From Streptomyces polyasparticus (lineage in GTDB: Bacteria > Actinomycetota > Actinomycetes > Streptomycetales > Streptomycetaceae): a stretch of DNA of 64,000 nucleotides. The stretch is taken from positions 79,048 through 143,047 of the forward strand of contig NZ_JACTVJ010000029.1 in assembly GCF_014493765.1 (NCBI RefSeq), read 5' to 3'. A program made the position numbers and the translations under genes. Below are positions 25,138 through 33,185 of the stretch, piece by piece. The number at the start of each line of letters is the position of its first letter. Positions within the stretch are counted from its first letter, which is position 1. The notes under the pieces are model-generated. The model was not told where the DNA came from and did not search any database. It saw only the letters and a program-made list of their open reading frames with translations.

Positions 25138-25352
25138 GGTCGTGCCTTTCGGGAGGGCTCATGTCGGCGCTCCCGGACGACCTATCGCCCGACCGTGACT
25201 CCGCAGGAGAGCACCCATGTCGATACTGCGTTCACGGGTACCACCTCCTCGTTCTCTCGCACGGCCTCCGGGACGGTACCAGCGCCCGCCTCGGTCCGCC
25301 AAAGTGTTTTCGCCCCCGCCCCCGCCCCCGCGACCAGGACAGGACAGGCGCC

Positions 25353-25826
25353 CTAGAGTCCGAGCTTCTCCCCCAGGCGCTGCACCGCCGCCCGGATCCC
25401 GTCCCCGTACGAGTCGTCGCCGAGTGCGCCCAGGGAGTTCTGCGCCGAGAGCAGGTGGCCGCGGGCCTCGTCGTCGCGGCCGAGCTTGTGGTAGTCCGCG
25501 GCCAGGTTGAGGTGGAGCGAGGGGTAGAAGCCGCGGACGGCCAGGCCCGCATGGTGGTTGTCCACCCGCTCGTCCGTGAGGCTGTCCGCGGCCGTCAGGG
25601 CCCGCAGATCCCAGGCCAGCTCGTCGGCCGGATCGTCCTGGGTGTCCGCCATGTAGTGCGCGATGGTGCAGCGGTGCAGCGCGTCGCCGTCCTCGCCGAC
25701 CTCGGCCCACAGTTCGAGCAGACGCTTGCGGGCCTCCTCGCGGTCACCGCCGTGGTGCAGCATGACGGCCTGTCCGGCGCGGGCCATGACCGGGTCGGCC
25801 GTCGTTTGCTCCTCGTGGTCGGCCAC
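25353..25826 (-). CDS. Tetratricopeptide-like conserved protein
   Basis: A 157-residue all-helical protein with TPR-type helix pairs: ARKRLLELWAEVGEDGDALH, HAGLAVRGFYPSLHLNLA and YHKLGRDDEARGHLLSAQ. Comparable proteins are widespread in Streptomyces, usually uncharacterised. The GTG start has GGAGGA five bases before it. No catalytic motif is present; a protein-interaction role is likely. It faces away from ung. Confidence 0.85.
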   Translation of the reverse strand: MADHEEQTTADPVMARAGQAVMLHHGGDREEARKRLLELWAEVGEDGDALHRCTIAHYMADTQDDPADELAWDLRALTAADSLTDERVDNHHAGLAVRGFYPSLHLNLAADYHKLGRDDEARGHLLSAQNSLGALGDDSYGDGIRAAVQRLGEKLGL

Positions 25827-25925
25827 GTGGTCCTCCGTACTCGTATGACGATCAACTGCCGATGACGCTATCCGCCGTCACCGACAATCCACGTCTCACG
25901 AGTGCGCGGCTCGCCGGAAGCTTCG

Positions 25926-25955
25926 CGGGCGGCGGTCCCGACGGCCCGCCGCCCG
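25926..25955 (-). terminator. ung terminator
   Basis: CGGGCGGCGG and CCGCCGCCCG form a perfect 10-bp stem with a 10-base loop, 40 bases downstream of the ung stop on the minus strand. Confidence 0.75.
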
Positions 25956-25994
25956 GTATCGCGGACACCCGCTGCGGGCCGACCCCGCAGGACC

Positions 25995-26687
25995 TCAGCC
26001 CAGGTTCGGGATCGTCCAGTCGACCGCCTCGTGCCCCTGGGTCGCGATCGCCTCGTTGATCTGCGTGAACGGCTGCGATCCGAAGAACTTCTTCGCCGAC
26101 AGCGGCGAGGGGTGCGCGCCCTTCACGACGATGTGGCGGGACTCGTCGATCAAGGGGAGCTTCTTCTGCGCATAGTTGCCCCACAGCACGAAGACCGCCG
26201 GGTCGGGGCGCGAGGCCACGGCGCGGATCACCGCGTCCGTGAACTTCTCCCAGCCCTTGCCCTTGTGCGAGTTCGCCTCACCTGCGCGCACCGTCAGCAC
26301 CGCATTGAGCAGCAGCACGCCCTGCTCGGCCCACGGCATCAGATAGCCGTTGTCCGGGATCGGGGTGCCGAGCTCGGCCTGCATCTCCTTGTAGATGTTG
26401 CGCAGCGAGGGCGGGGTCTTCACCCCGGGGCGGACCGAGAAGCACAGCCCGTGCCCCTGGCCCTCGCCGTGGTACGGGTCCTGACCGAGGATCAGGACCT
26501 TGACCTTGTCGTACGGCGTCGCGTCGAGCGCCGCGAAGACCTCGTCGCGCGGCGGGTACACCGGCCCCTTCGCCCGCTCGTCCTCGACGAACTCGACAAG
26601 CTCCTTGAAGTAGGGCTTGTCGAGCTCCTCACCGAGCACGCCCTGCCAGGATTCGGGAATCATGGCGGTGTAGGCCTGGTCCGTCAC
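25995..26687 (-). CDS. ung: Uracil-DNA glycosylase
   Basis: A 230-residue family 1 uracil-DNA glycosylase that removes uracil from DNA. Both signature motifs are intact: GQDPYHG (catalytic Asp70) and the minor-groove loop HPSPLSAKKFFG (His192). The uracil-specificity segment VLLLNAVLTVR, with the conserved Asn, is also present. The GTG start has GGAGG eight bases before it. Streptomyces often carry two ung genes; this one is monocistronic. Confidence 0.95.
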   Translation of the reverse strand: MTDQAYTAMIPESWQGVLGEELDKPYFKELVEFVEDERAKGPVYPPRDEVFAALDATPYDKVKVLILGQDPYHGEGQGHGLCFSVRPGVKTPPSLRNIYKEMQAELGTPIPDNGYLMPWAEQGVLLLNAVLTVRAGEANSHKGKGWEKFTDAVIRAVASRPDPAVFVLWGNYAQKKLPLIDESRHIVVKGAHPSPLSAKKFFGSQPFTQINEAIATQGHEAVDWTIPNLG

Positions 26688-26783
26688 GTCAACAACCTCC
26701 GGTGTGCGGTCACTTGCGTATGACCCAGAAACCTACCGGCGACCACTGACAACGCCCACGCCGCCCACCCCTTGCCCGAGCCG

Positions 26784-28379
26784 CTACCAGCTGGTCTTGC
26801 GCTCCAGCTGCCACATCATCATGATCGTCGAGGGGTCGAGCGCCTGCTCGCCACCCGCGATCTCCTCGCTGGCCGCGATGTACTGCTTGCCCTGCCACAG
26901 CGGCAGCAGACGCGCGTCGTCGACGAGGATGTCCTGCGCGCGTTCGAACGCGTCGTCCACCGCGCCGCGGTCGCTCTCCTGCCGCGACTGGGGCAGCAGC
27001 TTGTCCGTGATCTCCGGGGAGGGATACGGCGTACCGAGCGCGTTCTCCTTGCCGACGAACGGCGCGATGAAGTTGTCCGGGTCCGGGAAGTCCGGGAACC
27101 AGCCACGCCCGAAGACGGGGTACTCGCCCTTGCGGTAGCCCGCCTCGTACGTCGTCCACGGCCTGCTCTTGAGGGTCACGTCGAACAGGCCCGACTTCTC
27201 CAGCTGCCGCTGGATCTCCTCGAACTCGGGCTTGGTGCCCGATCCGTACCGGTCGGTCGTGTACCAGAGCGTGAGCGGCACGGGCTCGACGATGCCCGCC
27301 TCGGTGAGCAGGGCCTTCGCCTTGGCCGTGTTCGGCTTGCCGAACGAGTTGAAGAAGCCGGCGGTGTGGCCCGTGACGCCCTTCGGCACCATCGAGTACA
27401 GGGGCTCGACCGTGCCCTTGTACACGTCATGACTGATCTTGGACCGGTCGATCATCTGGGCGACGGCCTTGCGCACGGCGGGATTGCGGGTCCAGCGGTC
27501 CTTCTCGGTGAAGACCAGGTAGCGGATCTCCATGCCCGCGCCCTCGACCAGCTGCAGTCCCTTCGCCGCCTGCTGCTTGTCGAGGTCGACGATGTCGCTG
27601 GGGGCGAGTCCGCGGTAGGTGACGTCGATCTGCTTGGCCTTCAGGGCGCGCACCATCGCCGTGGAATCCTGGAAGTACTTGATGGTGACGGCGCTGTTCT
27701 TGCGGGCCGCCGAGCCCTCGTAGTGCGGGTTCTCGGCCAGCACGGCCTCCAGCGGCCTCCCCTTGGCGTCGACCTTGTACGACTGGACCAGATACGGGCC
27801 CGAGCCCGTGATGGTCCGTGCGACGCGCTTCTTGTCGGCCGGGTAGTCGTCCGGGTCGACGATCGACATGGCGGGGGTGGCGAGCACGAACGGGAACGTG
27901 GCGTCGGTCTTGTTGAGGTGGAAGATCACCTCTTTGTCGCCGCGGGTCTCCACCCGGTCGAGGCTGCCGAGCAGCGGCGCGGGACCGCCCTGCGCACCGA
28001 CCTTGCGGACGCGCTCGATGGAGTGCTTCACGGCCTCGGCGTCCATCGGGTCGCCGTCGGAGAACTTCATGCCGTCGCGCAGTTCGCAGCGGTACGTCTT
28101 GTTCTGGCGGTCCGTGAACCGGCAGTTGTCCGCGGCGTCCGGTTCGGGCGCCGCGCTGCCGCTCGGGAAGCTGACAAGGGTCTGATAGACGTTCCGGAAC
28201 AGCTCCCATGAGCCGTCCCAGGCGGCTGCCGGGTCGAGAGTGCTCGGCGCACTCGTCGTACCGACGACGATCGCCTTCTCTTCCTCGGACTCCCCGGAAG
28301 ACATCAGTCCGCACCCTGCCACCAGGGATATGGATGCCATGGCCGCGGCCATACGCAGACTTGAGGCCCGGTTGAACAC
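26784..28379 (-). CDS. Peptide/oligopeptide ABC transporter substrate-binding lipoprotein (SBP family 5)
   Basis: A 531-residue solute-binding lipoprotein with lipobox LVAGC near residue 23 and the family 5 opening VGTTSAPSTLDPAAAWDG. The internal GxxYxVxxxxxxx-type segment is TGSGPYLVQSYKVDAKGRPL. Related proteins bind peptides, nickel or sugars. Permease and ATPase genes are not adjacent, so this is an orphan binding protein. The GTG at 28379 is favoured because GAGGAG sits seven bases upstream. Large lobes (residues 40-270 and 270-500) are both intact. Confidence 0.9.
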   Translation of the reverse strand: MFNRASSLRMAAAMASISLVAGCGLMSSGESEEEKAIVVGTTSAPSTLDPAAAWDGSWELFRNVYQTLVSFPSGSAAPEPDAADNCRFTDRQNKTYRCELRDGMKFSDGDPMDAEAVKHSIERVRKVGAQGGPAPLLGSLDRVETRGDKEVIFHLNKTDATFPFVLATPAMSIVDPDDYPADKKRVARTITGSGPYLVQSYKVDAKGRPLEAVLAENPHYEGSAARKNSAVTIKYFQDSTAMVRALKAKQIDVTYRGLAPSDIVDLDKQQAAKGLQLVEGAGMEIRYLVFTEKDRWTRNPAVRKAVAQMIDRSKISHDVYKGTVEPLYSMVPKGVTGHTAGFFNSFGKPNTAKAKALLTEAGIVEPVPLTLWYTTDRYGSGTKPEFEEIQRQLEKSGLFDVTLKSRPWTTYEAGYRKGEYPVFGRGWFPDFPDPDNFIAPFVGKENALGTPYPSPEITDKLLPQSRQESDRGAVDDAFERAQDILVDDARLLPLWQGKQYIAASEEIAGGEQALDPSTIMMMWQLERKTSW

Positions 28380-28428
28380 GTGCACGCTCCTCGCTCGGAC
28401 ATGCCAGAGTCGGGCGACCATATCGCAG

Positions 28429-28464
28429 TGCCCCGCCGTTCCAACCCGCGGGAACGGCAGGGCA
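28429..28464 (-). terminator. Terminator after the SDR genes
   Basis: TGCCCCGCCGTTCC and GGAACGGCAGGGCA pair at 13 of 14 positions around an 8-base loop. It lies between the SDR stop at 28523 and the binding-protein start, in the minus-strand direction. Confidence 0.8.
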
Positions 28465-28522
28465 CTTGAGCGGGATTCCGCTTATCCGCGTACGTCACTT
28501 ACGCGGCGTCGCGCCGGGTTCG

Positions 28523-29278
28523 TCAGCCGACGCCCGCATTGAGGAAGATTCCGCCGTCGACCACGAGTGTCTGACCGGTTACCCAATCGGACTGGTCGGA
28601 GGTCAGGAACGCGGCCGCGCCGCCGATGTCCGAGGGCACGCCGAGCCGGCCCAGCGGGTACGCCGCCGCGGCCTCCTCCTCGCGGCCCTCGTACAGGGCC
28701 TCGGCGAACTTGGTCTTGATCACCGCGGGCGCGATCGCGTTGACCCGCACCTTGGGCGAGAACTCGTGCGCGAGCTGCACCGTCAGGTTGATCATGGCGG
28801 CCTTGCTCATGCCGTACGCGCCGATGAACGGCGAGGGCGCGACGCCCGCGACGGAGGCGATGTTGACGATGGCGCCGCCGTGCTCGGACTGCCAGGCCTT
28901 CCAGGTCCGCTGCGCGAAGCCGAGCGCCGAGATCACATTCGTCTCGTAGACCTTGCGCGCGACATTGAGGTCGAGATCGGCCATCGGGCCGAACACCGGG
29001 TTCGTACCGGCGTTGTTGACCAGGAAGTCGACCCGGCCGTACGCCTCCATGATCCGCTCGACGGCAACGGCCTGGTGGGCCTCGTCGTGCGCCTTGCCCG
29101 CGACGTACATCGCACGGTCGGCGCCGAGCTTGTCGACGGCTTCCTTGAGGGCGTCCTCGTTGCGGCCCGTGATGCACACACGGTCGCCGCGGGCGATGAG
29201 GGCCTCGGCCACGCCGTAGCCGATACCCCGGCTGCCGCCCGTGACGAGCGCGGTCTTTCCGCTGTCCTGCACTGTCAT
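28523..29278 (-). CDS. Short-chain dehydrogenase/reductase
   Basis: A 251-residue classical SDR with TGGSRGIG (NAD(P) loop), NNAG, and the Ser-Tyr-Lys set in IVNIASVAGVAP and YGMSKAA. The C-terminal motif is VVDGGIFLNAG. It could reduce a 3-oxoacyl group or a steroid/polyol. The ATG at 29278 is 38 bases after the FabG-type gene stop, so it is the second gene of that operon. AAGG sits five bases upstream. Confidence 0.92.
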   Translation of the reverse strand: MTVQDSGKTALVTGGSRGIGYGVAEALIARGDRVCITGRNEDALKEAVDKLGADRAMYVAGKAHDEAHQAVAVERIMEAYGRVDFLVNNAGTNPVFGPMADLDLNVARKVYETNVISALGFAQRTWKAWQSEHGGAIVNIASVAGVAPSPFIGAYGMSKAAMINLTVQLAHEFSPKVRVNAIAPAVIKTKFAEALYEGREEEAAAAYPLGRLGVPSDIGGAAAFLTSDQSDWVTGQTLVVDGGIFLNAGVG

Positions 29279-29316
29279 GTCCCTTGTCCTAAGCGCGAGT
29301 AGATGAGGGGCAGGTG

Positions 29317-30078
29317 CTAGTCGAGCGGTCCGCCGGCCACGTACAGGACCTGTCCGGAGACGAATCCTGCCGCTTCGCCGGTGAAGAAGGCGATGGTGTT
29401 GGCGATGTCGTCGGGGTTGCCGACGCGCTGCACCGGGATCATCGTGGCGGCCGCGTTCTGGAAGTCCTCGAAGCCCATGCCCACGCGCTCGGCGGTGGAC
29501 TTGGTCATCTCGGTGACGATGAAGCCGGGGGCCACGGCGTTGGCGGTGATGCCGAACTTGCCGAGCTCCTTGGCGAGCGTCTTGGTGAAGCCCTGCAGAC
29601 CGGCCTTGGCGGCCGAGTAGTTGGCCTGGCCGCGGTTGCCGAGCGCGGAGGAGCTCGACAGGTTGACGATACGGCCGAAGCCGGCGTCGACCATGTGCTT
29701 CTGGCAGGCCTTGGACATCAGGAACGCACCGCGCAGGTGGACGTTCATGACGGTGTCCCAGTCGAGCGCGCTCATCTTGAAGAGCAGGTTGTCGCGCAGG
29801 ACGCCGGCGTTGTTGACCAGGATCGTGGGCGCGCCCAGCTCGTCGGCGATCCGCGCGATGGCGGCCTCGACCTGTGCCTCGTCGGCCACGTCGCAGCCGA
29901 CCGCGATGGCCTTGCCGCCGGCCGCGGTGATGGCCTCGACCGTGTCCTTGCAGGCCGCCTCGTCGAGGTCGATCACGGCCACAGCGCGGCCCTCGGCCGC
30001 CAGGCGTACGGCGGTCGCCGCGCCAATGCCTCGTGCGGCGCCGGTGACTACGGCGACGCGCTGCTCGGTGCTGGACAT
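29317..30078 (-). CDS. fabG: 3-oxoacyl-ACP reductase FabG-type SDR
   Basis: A 253-residue SDR with TGAARGIG, the NNAGVLRDNLLFKM segment characteristic of FabG4-like enzymes, IVNLSSSSALGN with catalytic Ser, and YSAAKAGLQGF (Tyr/Lys). It would reduce 3-oxoacyl thioesters with NADPH. GAGGAG lies seven bases before the ATG at 30078. It leads a two-gene operon with another SDR. An operator-like palindrome (30142) is in its upstream region, so a fatty-acid or CoA-ester responsive regulator is likely. This is not the housekeeping fabG, which usually sits with fabI. Confidence 0.9.
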   Translation of the reverse strand: MSSTEQRVAVVTGAARGIGAATAVRLAAEGRAVAVIDLDEAACKDTVEAITAAGGKAIAVGCDVADEAQVEAAIARIADELGAPTILVNNAGVLRDNLLFKMSALDWDTVMNVHLRGAFLMSKACQKHMVDAGFGRIVNLSSSSALGNRGQANYSAAKAGLQGFTKTLAKELGKFGITANAVAPGFIVTEMTKSTAERVGMGFEDFQNAAATMIPVQRVGNPDDIANTIAFFTGEAAGFVSGQVLYVAGGPLD

Positions 30079-30141
30079 GCTGGTTCTCCTCGCCCTCGGG
30101 GGTGCGGCTCCTGCGATGCGCTGCCGGTTGGAGCAGTCGGG

Positions 30142-30155
30142 TGAGCGACCGCTTA
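30142..30155. promoter_or_regulatory. Operator-like palindrome before fabG
   Basis: TGAGCGACCGCTTA is a 14-bp inverted repeat with one mismatch, centred about 70 bases upstream of the FabG start. Sequences of this shape precede many acyl-CoA metabolism genes and are typical TetR targets; no regulator gene is adjacent. Confidence 0.45.
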
Positions 30156-30179
30156 GTACCTTCAGCAGACGTGACGCTA

Positions 30180-30225
30180 GAAGCCCTGGCACCCGGTGTC
30201 AACGGCCCACCGGTGCCAGGGCTTC
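30180..30225 (-). terminator. Terminator of the hipA-like/DUF3037 run
   Basis: GAAGCCCTGGCACC and GGTGCCAGGGCTTC form a perfect 14-bp stem with an 18-base loop, starting 26 bases after the DUF3037 stop on the minus strand. Confidence 0.85.
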
Positions 30226-30250
30226 ACATCACATCCTCGCCGCGCGCCGT

Positions 30251-30643
30251 TCAGCGCACCAGAACGTCGAGCAACCGCTCCACCTCGGCCCCCGGATCCG
30301 CGGTCAGACCGGTGTGCACGGGGCCCGGCTGCACCACCGCCGAGCGCGGTGCGATCAGCCACCGGAAGCGCTGTCCCGGGTTGTCGCCGGCGGCCTGGCC
30401 CGTGCCGTCGCAGACGCCCTCGACCGCCCGCAGCGCGGCCCGCACACCCTCGACATCGGCCTCGGGGTCGAGGGCGAGCAGCTTGCGCTCGTCGAGATGG
30501 GTGCGCGCCGCCACGAAGGACCTGGCCCGGCAGTAGACGACGACTCCGGCATTGATCAGTTCCCCGCGCTCGACGCGGGGCACCACGCGCACCAGCGCGT
30601 ACTCGAAGACGTCCCGCTGCTCGTCCACCACGTCTGCGTTCAT
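30251..30643 (-). CDS. DUF3037-family protein
   Basis: A 130-residue protein with the DUF3037 core: YALVRVVPRVERGELINAGV, RTHLDERKLLALDPEADVEG and a C-terminal RFRWLIAPRS. Function is unknown in the family. It usually accompanies a HipA-like kinase, as here, where its ATG overlaps the kinase stop (ATGA), so translation is coupled. Its role could be an adaptor or substrate of the kinase. Confidence 0.9.
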   Translation of the reverse strand: MNADVVDEQRDVFEYALVRVVPRVERGELINAGVVVYCRARSFVAARTHLDERKLLALDPEADVEGVRAALRAVEGVCDGTGQAAGDNPGQRFRWLIAPRSAVVQPGPVHTGLTADPGAEVERLLDVLVR

Positions 30644-31437
30644 CGCCCCTGCCTCCACCCGGTCGACTTCGACGGCTCGGTCCCCGCGCCCAGCGTGATG
30701 CGCTGATCGAGCCCCTGTACGCGGGTGAGCAGCGTGGCCGCGTACGCGCGGCGCACCTCGTCGGGGCCGGCGAAGCCCGGTTCGCCGGCCAGCCACTCGT
30801 CCGGCACCTCGCCGGCGCACTCCAGGAGCAGCTCCTCGGTGACCCGGGGCGCGAGCTCGGCGGCCGCGGCCGCCACGTCCGGGCCGAAGGGGGCGAGCGC
30901 ATGGTCCGTGGCGTCGTACGGCTTGGCGGCCGAGGCCTCGGCCCCGCGCCAGTTGTGGTGCCAGATCATCGAGGCGCCGTGGTCGATGAGGCACAGCTCG
31001 CCGCCGTGGACCAGCATGTTCGGGTTGCGCCAGGAGCGGTCGACGTTGTTGATCAGCGCGTCGAACCACACCACGCGTCCGGCCTCCTCGGCCGACACCT
31101 CGTACGCGAGGGGGTCGAAGCCGATGGCGCGCGAGAGGAAGTCCATGGCGAGGTTGAGGCCGCCGCTCGACTTCAGCAGGCCCTGCACCTCGGGGTCCGG
31201 CTCCCCCAGGCCGATCACCGGATCGAGCCGGATCTGCGCGAGCCCCGGGACCCGCAGGCCGAGCCGGCGCGCGAGGAGACCGCAGATCACCTCGGCGACG
31301 AGCGTCTTGCGGCCCTGGCCGGCTCCGCTGAACTTCAGGACGTACAGACGGAGATCGTCGGCCTCGACGAGCCCGGGGAGCGAACCGCCCTCCCGCAAGG
31401 GGGTGACATAGCGGGTCACGGTGACTTCAGGCAGCAT
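30640..31437 (-). CDS. HipA-like protein kinase
   Basis: A 265-residue protein related to the HipA/PI3-4-kinase-like fold. A possible phosphate loop and lysine are in VLKFSGAGQGRK (Lys35); the catalytic loop is INNVDRSWRNPNML (Asp133, Asn138) and the metal Asp is in LCLIDHGASM (Asp152). It lacks the separate N-terminal HipA subdomain and there is no HipB, so it is not a standard hipBA toxin. Its start is 20 bases after the sigma-factor stop; its stop overlaps DUF3037. Substrate unknown; the sigma or anti-sigma neighbour is one candidate. Confidence 0.85.
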   Translation of the reverse strand: MLPEVTVTRYVTPLREGGSLPGLVEADDLRLYVLKFSGAGQGRKTLVAEVICGLLARRLGLRVPGLAQIRLDPVIGLGEPDPEVQGLLKSSGGLNLAMDFLSRAIGFDPLAYEVSAEEAGRVVWFDALINNVDRSWRNPNMLVHGGELCLIDHGASMIWHHNWRGAEASAAKPYDATDHALAPFGPDVAAAAAELAPRVTEELLLECAGEVPDEWLAGEPGFAGPDEVRRAYAATLLTRVQGLDQRITLGAGTEPSKSTGWRQGR

Positions 31438-31457
31438 TTGCCCAGGCTATACGGCCC

Positions 31458-33164
31458 TCAGCGGGCCGAAGGCGGCCCCGGCCGCGAGTGCTGGGCGACC
31501 GTCGCCGGGTCGGCGGGGGTGGACCGCGTGAGGTACTGCGGGACCGGCGCCTTGTCGGTGCCGGTGTCGCGTACGAGGCCGTAACGGACGACTCCCTCGC
31601 GGGTGCGCACGTCGTCGGTGACGGCCTGCCAACTGGAGGGCTGCACATAGAGGTTGTAGTCGGCGCCGCGCTCGTTCTGGTGGAGGGTGACCGTGCCGTC
31701 GATCCAGACATACTCGTTCTGCCACATCTGCTGAGCGCCCTCGGGCAGCACCGTGGGGCCGTTCACCGGATCCGTCATCCAGGTGTCGCCCTCGGCGTCG
31801 CCGGGCTGCCGGTCGTCCATGCGGTGGCCGCCGCCCGAGGCGACATGGAAGAGGCGCCCCTTCAGGCCGGTCCACGTGGGCATGACGAGGCCGCCGGCGC
31901 GCGCCTGCGGCACGACCTGCCAGCGGATGCGGACATAGCCCGTGCCGGTGAGGGTGACCGTCTCGCCGCGGTGCGTCATGCCGGTGAATCCGGTGAGGGT
32001 GACGCCCTTGTCGCCGCGGCGCGGCAGCGGCCCGGGCGGGGCGTCCGGGTCCGGGGCGCGGTCGGCCGTGTCGACGACGGTGCCGTATGCGCCGTGCGGC
32101 GGCGCCGTACGGTCCGCGCGCGGTGAACTCTTCGTGGGCGTAGGGGACTTGGAGGTACGGGGCGTGGGCCCGGGCCGTGCCGTCGACTGCGCCGTCGGTG
32201 TCACGACGACCCGTTGCGGCGGGGGCTCGGGCTGCTGCGTGACCACGTATGCGCCGCCCGCCACGAAGGTGGCGCCGGCGGTGACCGCGACCGCCGGTTT
32301 GGTGACCGCGGCGACGGCCTTCGCGGTCCAGGTCGCGGAGGCCGCGGCCGCACTCGCCTTGCCCGCGCCGCCGAGCACACCGCTCGCCGCGAGGGACACG
32401 GTAAGCGCGGCGGACACCGGGACCAGGGCCAGCCCGGCGAGCAGCCGTTCGGCCGGCACATGCGGCTCGCGCCGGTCCCCGCAGCGGGCGCAGCCCCTCA
32501 CGTGCCGGGCGATCCGCTTGCGCCACACCGAGTCGGCCCGGCCGTCCCAGTCGGCGGTGGTCCGTGCGAGGTCCTGGCAGGTGCCGTCGAGGGCGCGCAC
32601 GATGCCGCGCGCGGTCTCCAGACGGCCCTTGACCCGCTGGACACGGACGGCGGCATGTCCGCGGGTGATACCGGCTGCGGCGGCCAGTTCGCCCCGGGTG
32701 AGCTCGCCCGCGACCTCCAGCCACCACAGCGAGAGCAGTTCGCGGTCCTCGGCGTCGAGCCAGGGCACCGCTTCGGCCACCTCGCGCCGCTGACCGTCCA
32801 ACTCAAGGCGGAGTACGGCGAGTTCGGCGAAATCGGCGGCCGCCGCGGCACCCGGGTCCACCGCCGCCGCGGGCTCGCGCCGCCGGGCCCGCTCGCGCAC
32901 CTGCCGTACGGCGATCGCGACGAGCCAGGAGCGGAAGCGGTCCGGATCACGCAGCGAGTCGAGGGAGTGCACAGCGCGCAGCATCGTCTCCTGCACGACG
33001 TCGTCGACATCGGCGTGCCCGTCGAGGGCACGGCCCACGACGTTGTAGACGAGCGGCAGCCAGCCGGCGACGAGCGCGTCGAGCGCCTGCCGGTCACCGC
33101 GCTGCGCGGCCACGACGGTGTCCCGCCAAGGCCGCTCGTCGACGAGGGTCCACGTACTTCTCAT
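31458..33164 (-). CDS. ECF-type sigma factor fused to a ZAS anti-sigma and extracellular domain
   Basis: A 568-residue fusion. Residues 10-100 form sigma region 2 (DVDDVVQETMLRAVHSL) and 130-190 region 4 (ELTRGELAAAAGITRGHAAV). Next is HVRGCARC (His221, Cys225, Cys228), the Hx3Cx2C zinc anti-sigma signature. Hydrophobic segments follow near 241-266 and 291-308, then a Pro/Thr-rich linker and a ~200-residue extracytoplasmic domain. The sigma part would be membrane-held until released by a signal. No soluble anti-sigma gene follows. The ATG lacks a strong ribosome site and lies 21 bases after the alginate-lyase-like gene. Fused sigma factors are known in actinobacteria; this C-terminal domain I do not recognise. 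Confidence 0.9.
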   Translation of the reverse strand: MRSTWTLVDERPWRDTVVAAQRGDRQALDALVAGWLPLVYNVVGRALDGHADVDDVVQETMLRAVHSLDSLRDPDRFRSWLVAIAVRQVRERARRREPAAAVDPGAAAAADFAELAVLRLELDGQRREVAEAVPWLDAEDRELLSLWWLEVAGELTRGELAAAAGITRGHAAVRVQRVKGRLETARGIVRALDGTCQDLARTTADWDGRADSVWRKRIARHVRGCARCGDRREPHVPAERLLAGLALVPVSAALTVSLAASGVLGGAGKASAAAASATWTAKAVAAVTKPAVAVTAGATFVAGGAYVVTQQPEPPPQRVVVTPTAQSTARPGPTPRTSKSPTPTKSSPRADRTAPPHGAYGTVVDTADRAPDPDAPPGPLPRRGDKGVTLTGFTGMTHRGETVTLTGTGYVRIRWQVVPQARAGGLVMPTWTGLKGRLFHVASGGGHRMDDRQPGDAEGDTWMTDPVNGPTVLPEGAQQMWQNEYVWIDGTVTLHQNERGADYNLYVQPSSWQAVTDDVRTREGVVRYGLVRDTGTDKAPVPQYLTRSTPADPATVAQHSRPGPPSAR

Positions 33165-33185
33165 GCCGCTTTATCCGGATTCACT

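Noticed and set aside
25217-25510. A 97-codon Pro/Arg-rich frame with a nearby GGAGAG
   Set aside because: Its sequence is low complexity and most of it overlaps the TPR gene in antisense.
28523-30202. A single 559-codon frame covering both SDR genes
   Set aside because: The first part is an out-of-frame shadow of fabG; the SDR has its own start at 29278 in a plausible place.
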